Assembly: GCF_003073045.1 (NCBI RefSeq)
Contig: NC_037597.1
Location: forward strand, 1,674,190 to 1,738,189
Direction of reading: 5' to 3'
Origin: Pomacea canaliculata
Taxonomy: Eukaryota; Mollusca; Gastropoda; Architaenioglossa; Ampullariidae
Length of the DNA stretch: 64,000 nt
The stretch's first letter is position 1. Every line of letters starts with the position of its first letter. The translations under genes were made by a program, and so were the position numbers. Of the stretch, positions 10,718 to 25,700 are shown one piece after another. The notes beneath the pieces were generated by a model, which saw only the letters and a program-made list of their open reading frames with translations, was not told where the DNA came from and ran no database searches.

Positions 10718-13700
10718 ATGTCCCGTAGTGGGAGTACAAATAAAAAAAGAGTCAAAAAAAGTCATGTTGTGGGAAGAAGGTTCGATGGATGTACAGATAG
10801 ACGGAAACCCCAAAACGCGTTTTGTGCATTCATGAAAGCTAAAATATTCAGAAGTGTTAACACTTTTGAAACCATGAACTGCAGCACAGTAGTTAGTGAA
10901 AAGCTACAGATACCATCTCACTGTTGTCGACCCTTGTCGTCTGATCGAGTTTTATGCCTTGTAAGTGTCGTTGTTTTAAGAGTTCAGTTCCTCGACATCG
11001 TCCTTTATAAAGACAGCAACTTACTCTTATTCTTTCTTGCTTTAACAGTCTGGTCTCGGCTTAAATCTTACAGGAATATTTCAGGTTATTAACCAACGAC
11101 AATAATTTGTAGACATAACAGTTGTGATCCTGTTTGACATTAGTACACCTTTTTATGTTTATGTTGAAATTTATGTGTGAACTTTTACATACCTTTGATA
11201 ATATGTTGATCGAGGAAAATATGCAACACAATCATACATACAGAATGGCTCATGTAATTTCCCTCCTGCCCCTTGATCCTAGCCGATTTTTGCTTTTATT
11301 ACTTTCTCCTTGTTATATTTGTAAATTGTAACTCAAGTTCATTACATAACAGGACAAATATACTATGAGAAAATTTAAAGAGCTTTCACTTTTACTTACA
11401 GATGGAAGAAAATCAACTAATGACTTTGAGATAACTTCATCCACTCTTGTTTTATCATAGTTTAAAAAACAAAACCAAAAAACTTAAGGCTTAATGTAGG
11501 ATGACAGCTGACATTGTTGCAATGTGTAAATAAAGAAATTTTTTTTCAGAAATGGCAACAATATTTATTTATAATTTCAGTCAAAACTTTCAGGATTTTT
11601 GAGATTTTTGTGTAGCATGCAGCTTTCACTTACGTATAGTTGTATACTCAGTTTGTTTTAAATTAAACTTTTATAGGATTTAAAAAATTTTTCTTGGCTT
11701 TAGACTGTTGAATATAAGTGAAGTAGATACTATGTGTTCTCCATGTTTGCTTAATGTATATTAGAGAAGAGAGGTCTCAGATTTTTTTTTTATTATAGCA
11801 TAAAAAATGTATATAAAAAAAAGAAATTAATTATACTTTACTTTAAATATGTTAATCAAATATATGTACCCCTATTCTTGCTTGTGTATGCAGCAGTTCA
11901 TATGCATGCACACTACCAAGGCAGAAGAATTTGGAAAGCATAATTAAATCAAACGTGGATATAAAATCTAATTTTCTGCAATACAGTGAAGATTATGCTG
12001 TCACTACTGGCCATGGTGACAGGAGCAAAGGATGAAATCGCTAGTGTTATACTTCTTCCAAAAAAAAGAAATATTAAACTGAGGAAAACTGAACCATATC
12101 TGGTTCAGCAATACCATCAGGTTTGCTACCAAGTACAGACTGTACAAGTCTCTCATCTTGCTATATGTGTGAAAGATGTGGACTTTGCTTGCCAACACAG
12201 AAGCGTGGTCCGGTAGCGCAACGGTTAGCGCCTGTCACCAATACAGTGAAGGTTGGCTGCCCAGAGTTCATTTCTCGTCTCTGGCACGCTGTTCTTTCTC
12301 TGCACGTGGCATCTATTTACAGGGCTGGCTGCCTTGCTGTAATATAGCCTCAGTTGCTGGCACGGCGCAAAACACCAATTCCAACACCAATTCCTTGCCA
12401 ACACAGAAGAAAGAATCTAGGTATTCAAATGCCTCAGGAAGCTGCTCGGAATCTGAGGTGTAGTATCCACCAAGAAACCTTTCTGGCAAAATGAAAGCTG
12501 TGCAAGTTGGCATGGTTTGGCATGGTTTGGCCTTGCGACTCCACAGAAAACTGTGGGAGACTATATTTTATGGCACCTTGGAAGGTGGTCCTTGCCATTG
12601 TGGACAAAGAATAAACTGGCTGGCAAACATAAAAGCACTGTACTAGCCGTACCATGCATAATTTGTATATCACTGCTTATACCAGCATAGCAGCTGATAC
12701 CAGTCAAGAGATTTGAATAAAATGAATGACACTAATCCACCCTATTTAGATCTGATGATTCACTTGGACACTCATCCAGAGAGATGTTTCCACATCTGTA
12801 TATAGACATCATAAGTTTTCATGCTCTCATCCAACCAGTAGTGATCTTTAAACATTTTCCAATCCATAAAATGTAAGAGGTTTTCACACCAGTTAATATC
12901 GTTGAGATTTTAGCCCCCATTTCTCTATAAAAATATGGATGGTCTTAGTGATCAGTGGCAATACACAACAGTGGACATTTGAAAAAAGTTTTTTTTTTTT
13001 TTTAGCCCTGATATAATGATTTCTTGCATCCATGTAAAAATATTACTAACATTTAATAACAGTGATGAAATTGTTTGTTTGGTTTTATATTGTCACTTCC
13101 CGTAACCTTTTTTTTTTTTTCATCTGCTAATATTTTTCAGTGTTTACATCTTTTAATGCTGCACCTTGCAACGTACTTTATTTATTATTTTTATTTCTAA
13201 TTTTTACTTTGTAACTAGAGCACCTTCCCATATTCAAATTACCCACTGAGACAAATAAAGTTGTTCATTGTCATTGAAATATCGTCTTTTATATATTACA
13301 CGATATCCTACAGAATGAGACCACTGACCTTAACTCTTTCCTGTTTTCAGAGATGCTTGACTATTTTATTTTACACAGTAAAGAGTTCTCTTAATTGATT
13401 TGCATTTTGGTATGATGAGAAACCCTTTCTTAACCTAAAATCAGAATTAAATAATCAGCATTCAAATGTGAAGCATATCATTCTTAATAAGGTAACTGCA
13501 GATCTAATCAATGAAGCAAGAAATAAAGATAGAACTAGTTTTTTAATTTCTAAATTATTGTTTTAAAATTATATAAATTATCTGTTCTTTTCAATCTTTG
13601 CAGTTCTTTTTTAAAATAGATTTTAAAATGTGTGACGTTCTCTACCACAATATAACCCTGTGAGGATTGGCGTGATTGAATTATCCTTTATGTTACATTC

Positions 13701-16700
13701 ACAGAGTTCTTGCTGCAATCTTCTCTTAAGTTTTCAAGATTAATTAATCTTTAGGTGACAGAAGAATGGATGAGGAATCTATGTCAAGGCCATGTAAAAA
13801 CAGGAATAGAAGGAGGTGGGATCAATGTTACCCTGGCAGAACAGTACTTGTCTTCATCATGTCTTGCTCCTCCTGCTCCATGGATTCGAATTACTATCAA
13901 ACTATGGTCTTTAAAGGACCATATTTCTTACAGGTAGGTGTAACAAGTACTTGTTAACATTCGTAATAATTCTTGGCCTTATAAAAGATTTCCTGCCACA
14001 AAGAGGTAGTTATTAAAGATTTATTGAATCCATTTTTCTTTAAACTTTGCCACATGCTTCTTGATGTGATATGTTTCCATTTTTGAATATTCAATAGTTT
14101 TTTAATATTGTCTCAAAAGGATTAATATTGCAAGTTTAACAATCAATGAGGAATCGGACTATCTCAACAAGCAAACAGTGTATTTTTCACATAGATGCTT
14201 TTAGAGGTATTACTAATGAAGTCAGTGTAAGTGCGAGTTAGAGAGGCTATGTCATGTAAGTATATTTTTTAAGTGTTTGTCAAGACTCTAGAGACTTCAC
14301 AGAATGATGGAATTACTGTTCAGTATCTGTTCATCAAAATTTTGTGAAACACTTTCCAAAACTGTATAAAAGTTTATAAGAGTTACCCTTAAATCACATC
14401 ACGTCTTATAAAGTGACTGTGTAGCATTTAATTAATATTGAATAACTTGGGGTTGTTTTGGTCTATGATTAAAGTTTTTATAGACTACAACATTATTAAT
14501 TGAATTTGCATGAGTGCAGACCAAAGAAAGTGGCATTCCCACAGCATCGAACAGATTGTGGAGTTCTGGAACTGATGTCTGGTATTGCTCATGACAATCT
14601 GCAAAACTTATGGAACTATGCACAACAAAACTACTCCAAGGCACATTTACATGACCTTGAAAAACAGCAATCAAATCGACAGATATCTCATTCAGAAAAT
14701 ACCCAGGAAATGGTAAGTCTGTACATTTATAATGTTAAAGTTTTGATAATTTGGTCTCCATTCTTACTGTTAAACACAGCATAATTTTAATGTGAGATTT
14801 ATTCAATTTTCTACCTTTCCCCCTATGTTTAGTGGTTAGCTGTTGTATAGAGTGCATGTGTGTATGTTATATTAGTGCATTGTTTGTAATATTCATAAGT
14901 CTTTGAAAAAATTGTCACATTATTAAGATAATTTCATGGGTTTTTTTTTCCTTTAAAGAGTGAAACATTTATACTTTTTTATTCTTAATAGCTGTCTGAA
15001 GACATCTGGCACTGGCTTTGGAGACTTTCTCCCTAAGGTACATATCAAACTTAAAGGAAATATTGCCGAACTAGTCAATACATGTCCTCGTCCTCATGTA
15101 GCATCAAAAACATTGCCAGCAGACCGTGGAAGCCAAGGACAGCAAGAGCTGAGTTTGCACAATGTTCTTCCTGTGAAGGTACTTGTAGAGGCAGAGAATG
15201 TATTTCTGCTGGTGCAGCCCTATGTTGATTACACACTACATCAGATTGTGTCTTTCAGTCCTGCAATTTTAGAGACATGCCATGTTAAATCATTGTTCAT
15301 CGCATATCAGATTTTGAAGGCTATGTTGGCCATGCACAAGAGGGGACTTTGTCTCGGTCATGTTTCCCTCAACACTGTTCTGCTTGATTCCCAGCTGTGG
15401 GCATATATTTTGTGTCCTCAAAAGTGTGCTCTCACAAAGTCAACCAAGCCATCAGCGTCAGAAAGGGATGTAACATCTGTAGAACAACCTTATCATTCAG
15501 ACCAGCCAGGATTCCTTTCAGATAATAGTGAAGATTATTTGCATGCAAAAAATCAGTGTTTGACTTCAGAAAAAGACGCTGAAGAAGCAGTGAAATTCCT
15601 CACAACTGGAAGGACTTACCTCTGTTTGCTACTCAGAAGAAGCAGAAAAAATGCATGCTGATGCCTGTGATTTTCTTTATCATCACAAATACAAAGACAT
15701 GGCTAGTCAGGAAGTTGAAAAGATTGTGGAGAAATGGGTTCAACGGCAGCTAAGCAATTTTCAGTACCTGATAATTCTGAACCATCTGGCAGGTAGACAG
15801 ATGAATGATCCGAACAACCACCCTGTCTTACCTTGGGTCATGGACTTTTCCAGTTCACATAATGGGTGAGTGGGTATTGGTAGTGTGTTCAGTAAGTACT
15901 TGACCTCATGTGTGGTGTCTGTGCATGCACATGTTCATGCCTTTGCAGTTTGCTTTCTTTGTGGGGGTGGGGTTGTGTGTGTGCATTTTTTGTTTTTGTG
16001 TGCTCGTGATTAAACGGAAACTCATAACAGTGAGTTTATATTTATATGTTATGGACATGTGGTTGAATGAGAATATCTGTCGGGATGAATTATATCTTTA
16101 ATAAACTCATTTTCAAACCTACTTTAGAAGTTCACCTACGGTCAGAAAAGCTTCTTTGAAAGTATGATAATAAGTGGGCAAGATGTATAGTTTGCCTCTT
16201 TTATCTGTAAGTGTTGTTAGAAAAAAAATCTGGTACAATATCATAGTAAATATATTTTTCCCTATAAAGTTTAATTGTTTGTGAGATCTCATTATTTGAG
16301 AATTTTTTTTTTTTTTGTTATACAAGCTTGCTTGTGGTCTTAGTTGCCTTAATAATTAAGGAAAGGATAAAGAAAAGATATTTGTAAATCTTTTATGACA
16401 GTTCAAATTTTCTGTGTTCTGTAAACTAAACAGAGTTTATAGTGGTAATTTTGATAGCTAGATTTAACTCTGTTTTAATTTTTTATATATCTGTCTACAT
16501 ACATATACACATTGTGTGGAAATGGAGGAAATGGAAAAGCAGGTGGTTAATATGCTCCACTCTATTTCTGTGCTTCTGTCCTGTCGAAAACTAGAAGTGT
16601 GTGCTTCAGTGAATCAATGATCTAGACACTTGGATCCTAAACAATGGTTGAAAAGTTTCTGAATTTATACTTTTGTGCAGATATCGAGATTTGACAAAGT

Positions 16701-19700
16701 CCAAATACAGACTCACCAAAGGAGATGGTCAGTTGGACTTTACATATGGCCTTCAAACTGCATTTTCTAGTCAGACATCAGACAACCTTGACTCAGATCA
16801 CATCCCACACCATGTTTCTGATGTTCTTTCTGACATTACCTACTATGTGTACAAAGCACGCCGCATGCCAAAGTCCATTTTGTGTACGCATGTGCGAAGC
16901 AACTGGGTGCCTCATGAATATCCCTCCAGCATGCAGCGTCTCCAAGAGTGGACTCCAGATGAATGCATTCCAGAATTTTTCACAGATCCAACCTTGTTTC
17001 AGTCCATACATGCAGACCTTGCAGATCTGGAAGTGCCACCTTGGTGCAACAGTGCCTATGAGTTTGTGGTTCGGCACTTATCTGTTCTGGAGAGTGAGCG
17101 TGTGTCAGAGCAGCTTCATCACTGGATAGATCTCACCTTTGGTTACAAGGTGAGCACTTACATTATCTCAAGTCATAGTTTATTATTGAATTACAAGAGC
17201 TGAAGTTAATAACATTTGCTTAAACATGGAAAACTGGCTTGATCTCATTTGCATTAGAAGACTGCTCCTGCATGACGGTATAATTTTATATGGTATTGTA
17301 AAGTAGGGTGCCTAAAAACAGGTACTGCCATCTGTTAAAAAAGGCCTTTGGCATGAACAAGCATTAGATGTGAATGCATGATCCACAGTCTTTGAGGTAT
17401 ATTTCACTGAAGACCACTAGACATCTGTAGTATTTTAAGGTGGAGTTTTCCAAAGAAAAAAGGTTGTTGTCAAACCTGTTGGTTGGTGGAGGTGAGGTGT
17501 TTGAAATCATCATTTTCTTGGGCCAGTATTTTGTGATGATGCTGCCCATCCTTTTTCCTTTGCTGTCCTACCTCTACAGCTACAGAGCCTTAACTTTACC
17601 AGCCTTTTGTTTAATTAAACACCCATTCTCAGCAGCCTGGTCAATGGCTACAGCTACTGTGCGTTACATTTACCAGCCCTTTGTGTAAGTATCCATTCTC
17701 AACAGCCCTCACAGGTACATTATTGAACTGGCATGTCTCACAGTTTGAACTTCAGTGCTAAACTGCTCCAGCTTGGCTATCTGTGGTCATCAATTTAAAA
17801 AAAATATCTGATGGAATAATGCTTATAATAAAATAATGTTTGATTTGGTCTACTTTATACATGTAATAATATTTATACTGTAGTAATAGTATGATGGAGA
17901 AGCTTAAAGTTCTTATGCCGCAAGACTGCTTCTTATTTTAAGTGTTATCTTTTACAGCTTAGTGGTAAGGCAGCAGTTGCTGCCAAAAATGTCTACCTGC
18001 AGCTAGTGGACGGCCACAAAACACTGAGTTCCCATGGTGTACTTCAGCTCTTTACCCAGCCTCACCCTCAGCGCCAACCTCCCAACCAGCGCATGCAGTG
18101 TGGGCTGCCCCGAGTGCATCGTGTCATCCTGACACCGCAGGTTTCTAAACTTTTACTTACATCTTAAGAGCTGGTGTACTTATTGTGTAATTGCTGTTGT
18201 GAATGTTGAAGGCACAAAAAATAGAAGATATTTTAAGCTAAATAGCCACACATTTTTCATATTTTACAGGGGTTTTTGGATGCAGTTGAAAAAAAAAAAT
18301 GCTGTCATTTAGCAGTCTGTGGATACTGTTTGATTAGTTCAAGTATTTAAATTGAATTGAGATGTGAAATATATGTATGTGGTATCAATATATTACTTGC
18401 AGCTACTGCATACACGACAACTCCAGGTACAAGAGTCACTAGTGAGTGATAAGAGGTAAGCTGAATTTTAATTAAAGATTCAGAACTTATATCCATTTAT
18501 AAATTTTTTCCAAAAAATAATATTTTTGCTTATGCTCATAGTGGCATAGTCAGTACATCTAACAGTGCTGGATTATAGCACTGTACTATACAATATTCAG
18601 CTGTGTACAACAAAAAAAAAGTAATTTGTGAACTTAAGGTTATTGAAAAGTGAAATTTTAAAGAAGCCTCTTATCTTGGGGCAGCTTTTTGAGAAGGAGA
18701 TTCCCTTTTCCTCGATCTTGCTACCTTACCTTCGCCCATCCTCTTAGGAATCAGGTATCCATTCCATAGCTGGATCAACTGGGAGAAGTAAACTGCGTCA
18801 CGCATGTATCAAAGTACCAAGCTTGTGTTTACCCAAAACTGCATTAAAATGTCACTTTAAAATATTGCTTACTTTTAATTGGAATTTGTTTTAGCAAGTA
18901 AACCCCTCCAAAAAGAATCAATCTGGAGACTATGACTGAGTTTGGATTGGCCTTTTGCTAGCTTTTGCATGATTTTATTATTTATAATTATTTCTCATTC
19001 TCATATAATTAGTTCTCATGCACATAGATGCACATTAACAATAAAGGCGAAACTAGTTGCTGGCATTCTCACCTCAGATTGCCATGTTGACACTTGTTTC
19101 ATGCATACATTATAATGTCTCGTACCATTTACTATAACTGCAATATAACATTTTATGCCTTATTTTAATACTTATTTGTTATTAAGAAGCCCTTAAGTGT
19201 TTAATATTTTTTCATCAAAATTAAGAAAATTTGTGTAAATGTCACTTGCCTTTGTACCATCATAAGTTACAGGGATCTTATTTGGTGTCAATATATATAT
19301 ATCTTCTTTGGCAAATGACTAGTAAGTCTCTGTTAATCTACTAAACTTCAATCAAGTTGAAAAATGAACAGATTTTCCCATTGTACTTAATAGTTTTGGA
19401 ATACAAGATGCACAGGCAGACAACACTCGACCTGAACTTGCTACTATTCAGCTTCCATCAAAGTATGAGCCACTGGAGAACCTGGAGCGGTGTGAGAGTT
19501 TGTTGGCATTCAAATGTAAAACTTTATTACTGACATCACAAGACGTGGCCTCAGGCTCAAATGAGTCACCTGCAACAAGTGTATGTTCTGGTTTACTCTG
19601 GTGTCTTTTTATTAGTGTGTGGGCATGTGTGAATGTGCCTGTGCAAGTGTGTATGTGCGCAAGCATTCATAGATACCTGTTTCATGGTTGGCTCCTACTT

Positions 19701-22700
19701 TTTTTTTTGTTTGGTTATTGTTTGGAGCTATGTGCCCCTGGTGTCTATCAGACTTAGCAGGTTTATCAAGCACTTTGAAGAATGAGATTTATAAAATGTA
19801 TTAATTGGTGCAAATTCTTGAAATGTATTTCATGGATACAGCCATATGATTTATGATAGCTGAAATTTCTCCTAATACTTCATATGAAAAAGAAACTCAT
19901 TTTATTTTATTGACGTTACACATTTTTAATAAGTTTTACATACATCTGTATTATTTTTGTGATGGTGTTTATACATATTTATTACAGGTGCCAAGTAAGC
20001 TGCATACAAGTCCAGCAGTGATTCAGGACATTGCTGCATTTCTTTGTTTAATCTGTGAAATTTTTCTTGCACCCAAACTTCGCATGCAGGAGTTAAAGCC
20101 ATCTTTGAAGATGCGCATTGAGAAGATAAAAATGTTGTGCTCTCCTGATATGTCTGTGATTCCCAGGTACAGTTACTGTTCTCTGTGGTTTGATTGGCTT
20201 CCCATTCCCAACCTTTTCCAGCCAGGGGCCATAGTTATAAAGCAGGAGCAGGTCGTTTTCCCAGGGCAAGGTCAGGAACTCGAGGAAAAGTTTTTTATAC
20301 AGTGTGATCCTCTAGTGTTGACACTACTTTATTCTTCTTTTTCCCAGGGCATCTTTGTCTCTGCTTTATAACTACAATTCCAGGGGTAAAGCAAGGTGTA
20401 GACACTGCTTTATAACTTCAGAAACAAGAAGCTTTTCCTTGAGTTCTCCACATCTTCCCCAGAGCTAGGACTTGCCCTTGCTTCACAACTGTGGTCCCGG
20501 GAGAGAAAAAAATAGTGGATTTTCTTACCAACATAATCAGTTTTATTGATCTTTTAGAAATTCTGAGCCCGGCTTTATGTTAGACACTAGTAAACTTTAA
20601 TTTCTATGATTGTGTGTGTGTGTGTGTGATTGGGGTGGAGAGCATGCAAGTTTATGATATGGATATTTTAATCTTATTAGTTTTAACTGCCTTCATTTTG
20701 TTGCAGACCTTTTCAGAAAGCTGCTCGCCTGTTGTGGGATCTTCAAGTTAATGAGAAGAAATCTGGGCAGAGTGATGAACCCTTTGAAATAACTTTTACC
20801 CCCCTTGTCACTGGCGGGTTCCCACCACCCAGCCCCTCTCTGTTTCTTCACCCACTGTGCCAGATTCTTCCCTTCCCGTCATATTTTTGCGAACTTCATG
20901 CTTGTCTCAGCAGCATTAAGGCAGTTGATGCTGCCATGCAGGAAGCCAAGAGAGGCTTTCTGTCTTTTGTTGAGAAGAGCTCTGTTCTGAAGCAGCTGTC
21001 CAGAAGCAAGGCATGTGGTTCTTTTTTTTTTCTTTTTTTTTTGCTATACTGGTACATAACATGCTGCAACATAATATAACCCAGTTTAACAGCCGTTAAA
21101 AAAGGCATCATCATAACTGAATAATTTAGTTGAAATCAGTAATTAGTGATTATTAATGAGTGATTGTAATAGTAGTATCTGCTGCTTTGTGTAAGATTGA
21201 GGGTTGATAACAAAAGCAATTTTGTTATTTTTTTAAATGCTGTATTTCACAACAAGTGGTGTAGTATTTGTGCCTTATGTCAGCTGCGAATCTGTGCCTT
21301 AGTTTTTGCTGATGTTGTTTGCCCAGGTGCCTATTATGGAAACTTTCTTGGTTGCCCATGGAGATAAGCTAGGTGAGGAGGGCTTGGAGGTTGTAATGCC
21401 ACTGATACAATCACTGTTTAGTGACAAACTGACCACTGTTCAAGCTTCCTGGGGACTGTTCAACTTGGTCAGCAGAATCTTAGGCCCAGGGGAAACTGGA
21501 TACAAATTTCTGCCAAATCTTACAGCACTCTTCATGGAATGTCCTGCATCAGCCAAACATGTAAAACTCTATCACAGAACATTTTTAACCCAGCTTTTGC
21601 TGCGACTGCGTCTTCAACCTTTTTTACATCATTTTGCTACATTGTTGGTGGAGGCAGTAGCAGGATACAAAGATTTTCCCATGCCAAACCGCTTCTATCC
21701 TTCTGAAGAACTCATTGAGGAGATGGAGACGATGAATGAAGAACTTATCCAAGAAAAACCTTGGTCTGTTAGTGACAGTCTTCATCCAGCCCCAGTCATG
21801 GATGTTGAACGGCGAAGCCATGAGGACATTGATGAAGCTGATGAGGAGATACCTGACGGGACTGTTGCTTCAAGCAGAATGATAAATGGCGTCAGTGATG
21901 AATTTTCTGATGAAATGTATCTGGATGATCAAACCAATGATATCGTTGAGTTTGAACTTGATTCCGAGGGTGATGAGAGAGAGACTGGTATTCATCTTTC
22001 AGCAGAAAGTGAGGTAGGAGAAGGAGGAGAAGAGAATGCTGAGAAATGTTCTATTCATAGCATTTCTAACATTCTTTGTTTGCGCACCTCCACGCAGCAG
22101 AGTCAGGGCCAGGACACAGAAGAAGAGGATGTGGTTTTTGACTCGCCAGGATCACATATCATAGCTGGAATTTTTCCATCATCAGTGACTAGCAACAATT
22201 CTGACAAACTATCAGATGTAGAGAGAGTACCAAGATATTTTCCACTGGATGAAGATTTTGACAGTCTTCCTGGGGACCACAAATCTGAGAACTTGGCTGA
22301 ACAGATGGAAGGAAGAGATAAGGAGAAGAGCACAACAACAAGGCCTACAACTCTTAACAGTAGTAGCAGTGTCCCGAGGCAGCTATCAGAAACAGACCAC
22401 CCTGATGGCACTTTTTTCGAATAAGCCTAAAGCAGGAAGTGCTTCTAATCTTTCTTCTAATATAGACAATATTTTTGGTTCTGGAGCAAACAAGAACATG
22501 ACAGAAACCATGAAGAGAAGTGAAACAGAAGATCTGATGTCAAGCTTGTCACAGAACAGTCCCAGCAGTATTGTCAATATTCGCCATATTGCTGCTGATT
22601 CTGTGAAATGGCTTGCCCACAAGTTGGGTCCTGTGTTGGCTGCACGCTATTTGTCTCGGAACCTGGTGCGCATGTTGCCTCTATGCTATCTGGGAGACCT

Positions 22701-25700
22701 GCAACTGCAGCCCTGCAGTATGCCATCAGGTATTTGGTCTTCTGCTTGAAGTTTTTTTTGTTCTTGCAACAAAATCATTCAGATAAGGCTAACACCTTTG
22801 ATGTGTGCATGCACACACACACACACACAGGCAGGCAAGAACATGTTTGCCGTAATGATGATTAAAATGGGTAAAGCTTATTTATACATCTTTTTCATGT
22901 TTTACTATCACTAGATGAAGGGACCATCAAGAGTTCCAGGCATATTGTGGGAGACAACAATGCTTTCAAAGTACTTGAATGCATTGCCTTTGTGGCTGCA
23001 TTGTATGGAGAGAACATCATCCTTATTCAGTTCATTCCCAGTATTATTGACTTGGTGAGTTTGCTGTCAACTTTAAACTCTGATATCAAGTGCAGATACA
23101 TGTTCTTCTCAATTTTGGAGTGTGCACTTGGCATAAAATCTACTTTTTCCAGCTCTATTTTAGTGTTTCAATTATATCTGCAATTTGTTTACACATTTCC
23201 AGGGATGGGGGAGGAGAGGTTGGAGAATGAGAAAAAACTGGAATCCTGTGAAGATTGACATTAATTTAGTAAATGCAATATTTAAATATTTAACATGTAG
23301 ATGAAGTATTTCAGCCAACTTTTTATATATGTATATCTTTGAGTGAAAAAAGGACTTTTAACCCAGTTGCTAGCAGTTTTAGGAGACTTGCCATAAAACT
23401 ATCTCTGTTTGTGTGAGTTACAATGACAAGGTTAGGGACTAACCACTACAGCCTTTAATTCTATAGTCAGATGCATCTTTCTGCAAAGGAACGGGTATGA
23501 TGAGAGGCTTATGACAGATTTAGTGTACATTGCCGTGGATGTGTTATTTTCTGTGTAGAAGTTGTTTTTGTGTATGTAAATTGTTTTATGGGGTAGTATG
23601 TATATAACAAATATATAACAAAAATAAAGGCAGGTGTGTTATATAACAAAAATGCTTTTAGAAAAGACATAAAACTGTAACAAAAAATTTAACATAGTAA
23701 AGAAGGATGTCATTTTAGCCATACTCAACATTCTCATGTTTATTTTTAAAAAATTTGTTTCACGAAGGCTTTCAACAAAAAACAAACTATTCATGTCAAC
23801 CTATTCTGTGCATGTGTATGTGTGTGTATGCATGCATATAAGGATATTAGTTATTTTTAGTTAAATAAAATGTGAAGCAAATAATCTGGAAAGATAAGGT
23901 GATGTAAAGATTGAAGTGTGTATTCAGATTATTTATTCAGTTTATTTTTGTGATTAGATTGCAGTGGCTCAGCGAAGGCTGACACAACGATCAGAAAGTG
24001 GTCTTCTTGGTGCTGTTATTCTTCTACGATCTGTTATTCCAATGCTGTCAGAGAAAACACTGCTGAATATTTTGGAGGTAAGAGAAAGGGTTTCTTCTTT
24101 GACTGTACCATTGAAAAGTTGTTTCCCTGACAGTGAGTTAACACATTCCTTGTGTGCAGAGCATTCCTCTAGTCAGGTATGCAGCTGCCAAATGCACGGC
24201 CACTACTTTGTTGATGGTTACTGTGGTGTTCACTAGCTTCTGGTCTTACCACGTGTGACTCGCTATGTGAAATACTTTTCGTTGTCAGTGGTGTCATCTG
24301 CACTAGGTATTACCAGCTACAGATCCTTTGACATTTTTTCTTGTGACACCGGACTTCTTTCCCTTGAGAAAAGACGTGTTTTCAGCAGGGTTGACTGTGT
24401 TTTTAATGTTTTAGAGAATTCTGCATTTTTCATCGGAATTCTGGTGCCACCGGACTTCCTTTCTTTGTCTGTATTGCCTGTCCTATGCTTTGTAATGCTA
24501 AAGAAAAATCTGCATTTTAGTCAGAATTCTTTTGACTCCTGTACTACGGCTTCCCACTGAAGAGCATTTTTATTTTGGTTAGCCCATTCAAGGTTGTTAC
24601 AGGTTGGGGGCTGACAAGTTACTGTCCTTACCTCTCGGAGTTCACTTTTGTGCCTCTCTTTTTTTAGGGTAAGGATGAGCCATGCACTGCGTTTCCTGCC
24701 TGGACTTCGCAGTGTGAAGGCTTTGGAAATGCATGTTTATTTGTGGCTGCTTTTAGATTGGGTCTGGAGGTCTTTTCACGTTACCCTCTGACCCGGAGTC
24801 AGTCTCACAGAAAGTTTTTTCTTTTTGCTGGAGCCATAGTTTAGATGCCTTGCATGTCTTGTTCCAGTCTCTGGAAAGCCTGATCCTGATCCCCTACAGG
24901 ACCCAGTCTTGATGGTCCTCAGTGCCTGAAGTTCTTGGTTATGCAGGAAAACAAGGAACAATGCTTTCTGTCTTTGAGGACGGACTGTGTTAGGACGTCA
25001 CATCAATCCCGGACTTTCTGTAGTGTCTTAGAAGCATTCATCTTCTTTTTAACGCACTCTGTTTCTCTGACACTGTGGTAACCCTTTCCCTCTAATGGTC
25101 ATATCAGTCTTGAAGAAAGAGAATTTACTCTCATAATTTTATTTATTTATTTTTTCAGACTTTGTTTTAGGCCCTTACATGTTGAAGAATTTAATTTGTG
25201 GAAAGATTTTCAAAATTTTTTTTCAGGGACTGCTATTTGCTAGTTTTCCTTCCTGTCTGCAGTGGTGCCCAACCTTTTCTTGCCCGAGGGCTGCACTCGA
25301 CGTGTTATAAAATCTCGCAGGCTAGAACATGGCAGTTTTGCCAGAATCATGCCAACGTTAAAACAAATTTATGCAGTGACATACCAAAACACACTACCAG
25401 GTCTCAAGAAAAGTTTGGCTTCTGAAAAATTGTATGTACAGCTTGGAAAGGGTGACCCTGTGGTGCACCCTGTGTCTGGTTAAAATGGGCGGGCTGCATG
25501 AAGCACCTTCGTGGGCTGGATAAGGCCCATGGGCCATAGGTTGGGCACACCTGCCTTTAACATAGACATTGTATTAGTCTACCTGGCTCTTATATGTTTG
25601 CTTATACTTTGTGCTTCATGATCTTCCATGCCAGTTCTCTTATAAAAGTTGTCTCCCTCTTTCAGCCCACTGTAGTCAATGAGTGCATCAGCCCTTTACT

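Noticed and set aside
12123..12210. '[10 protein letters not shown]' suggests a piggyBac-type C-terminal Cys cluster before the SINE
   Set aside because: No DDE motifs or terminal repeats around it; too short.
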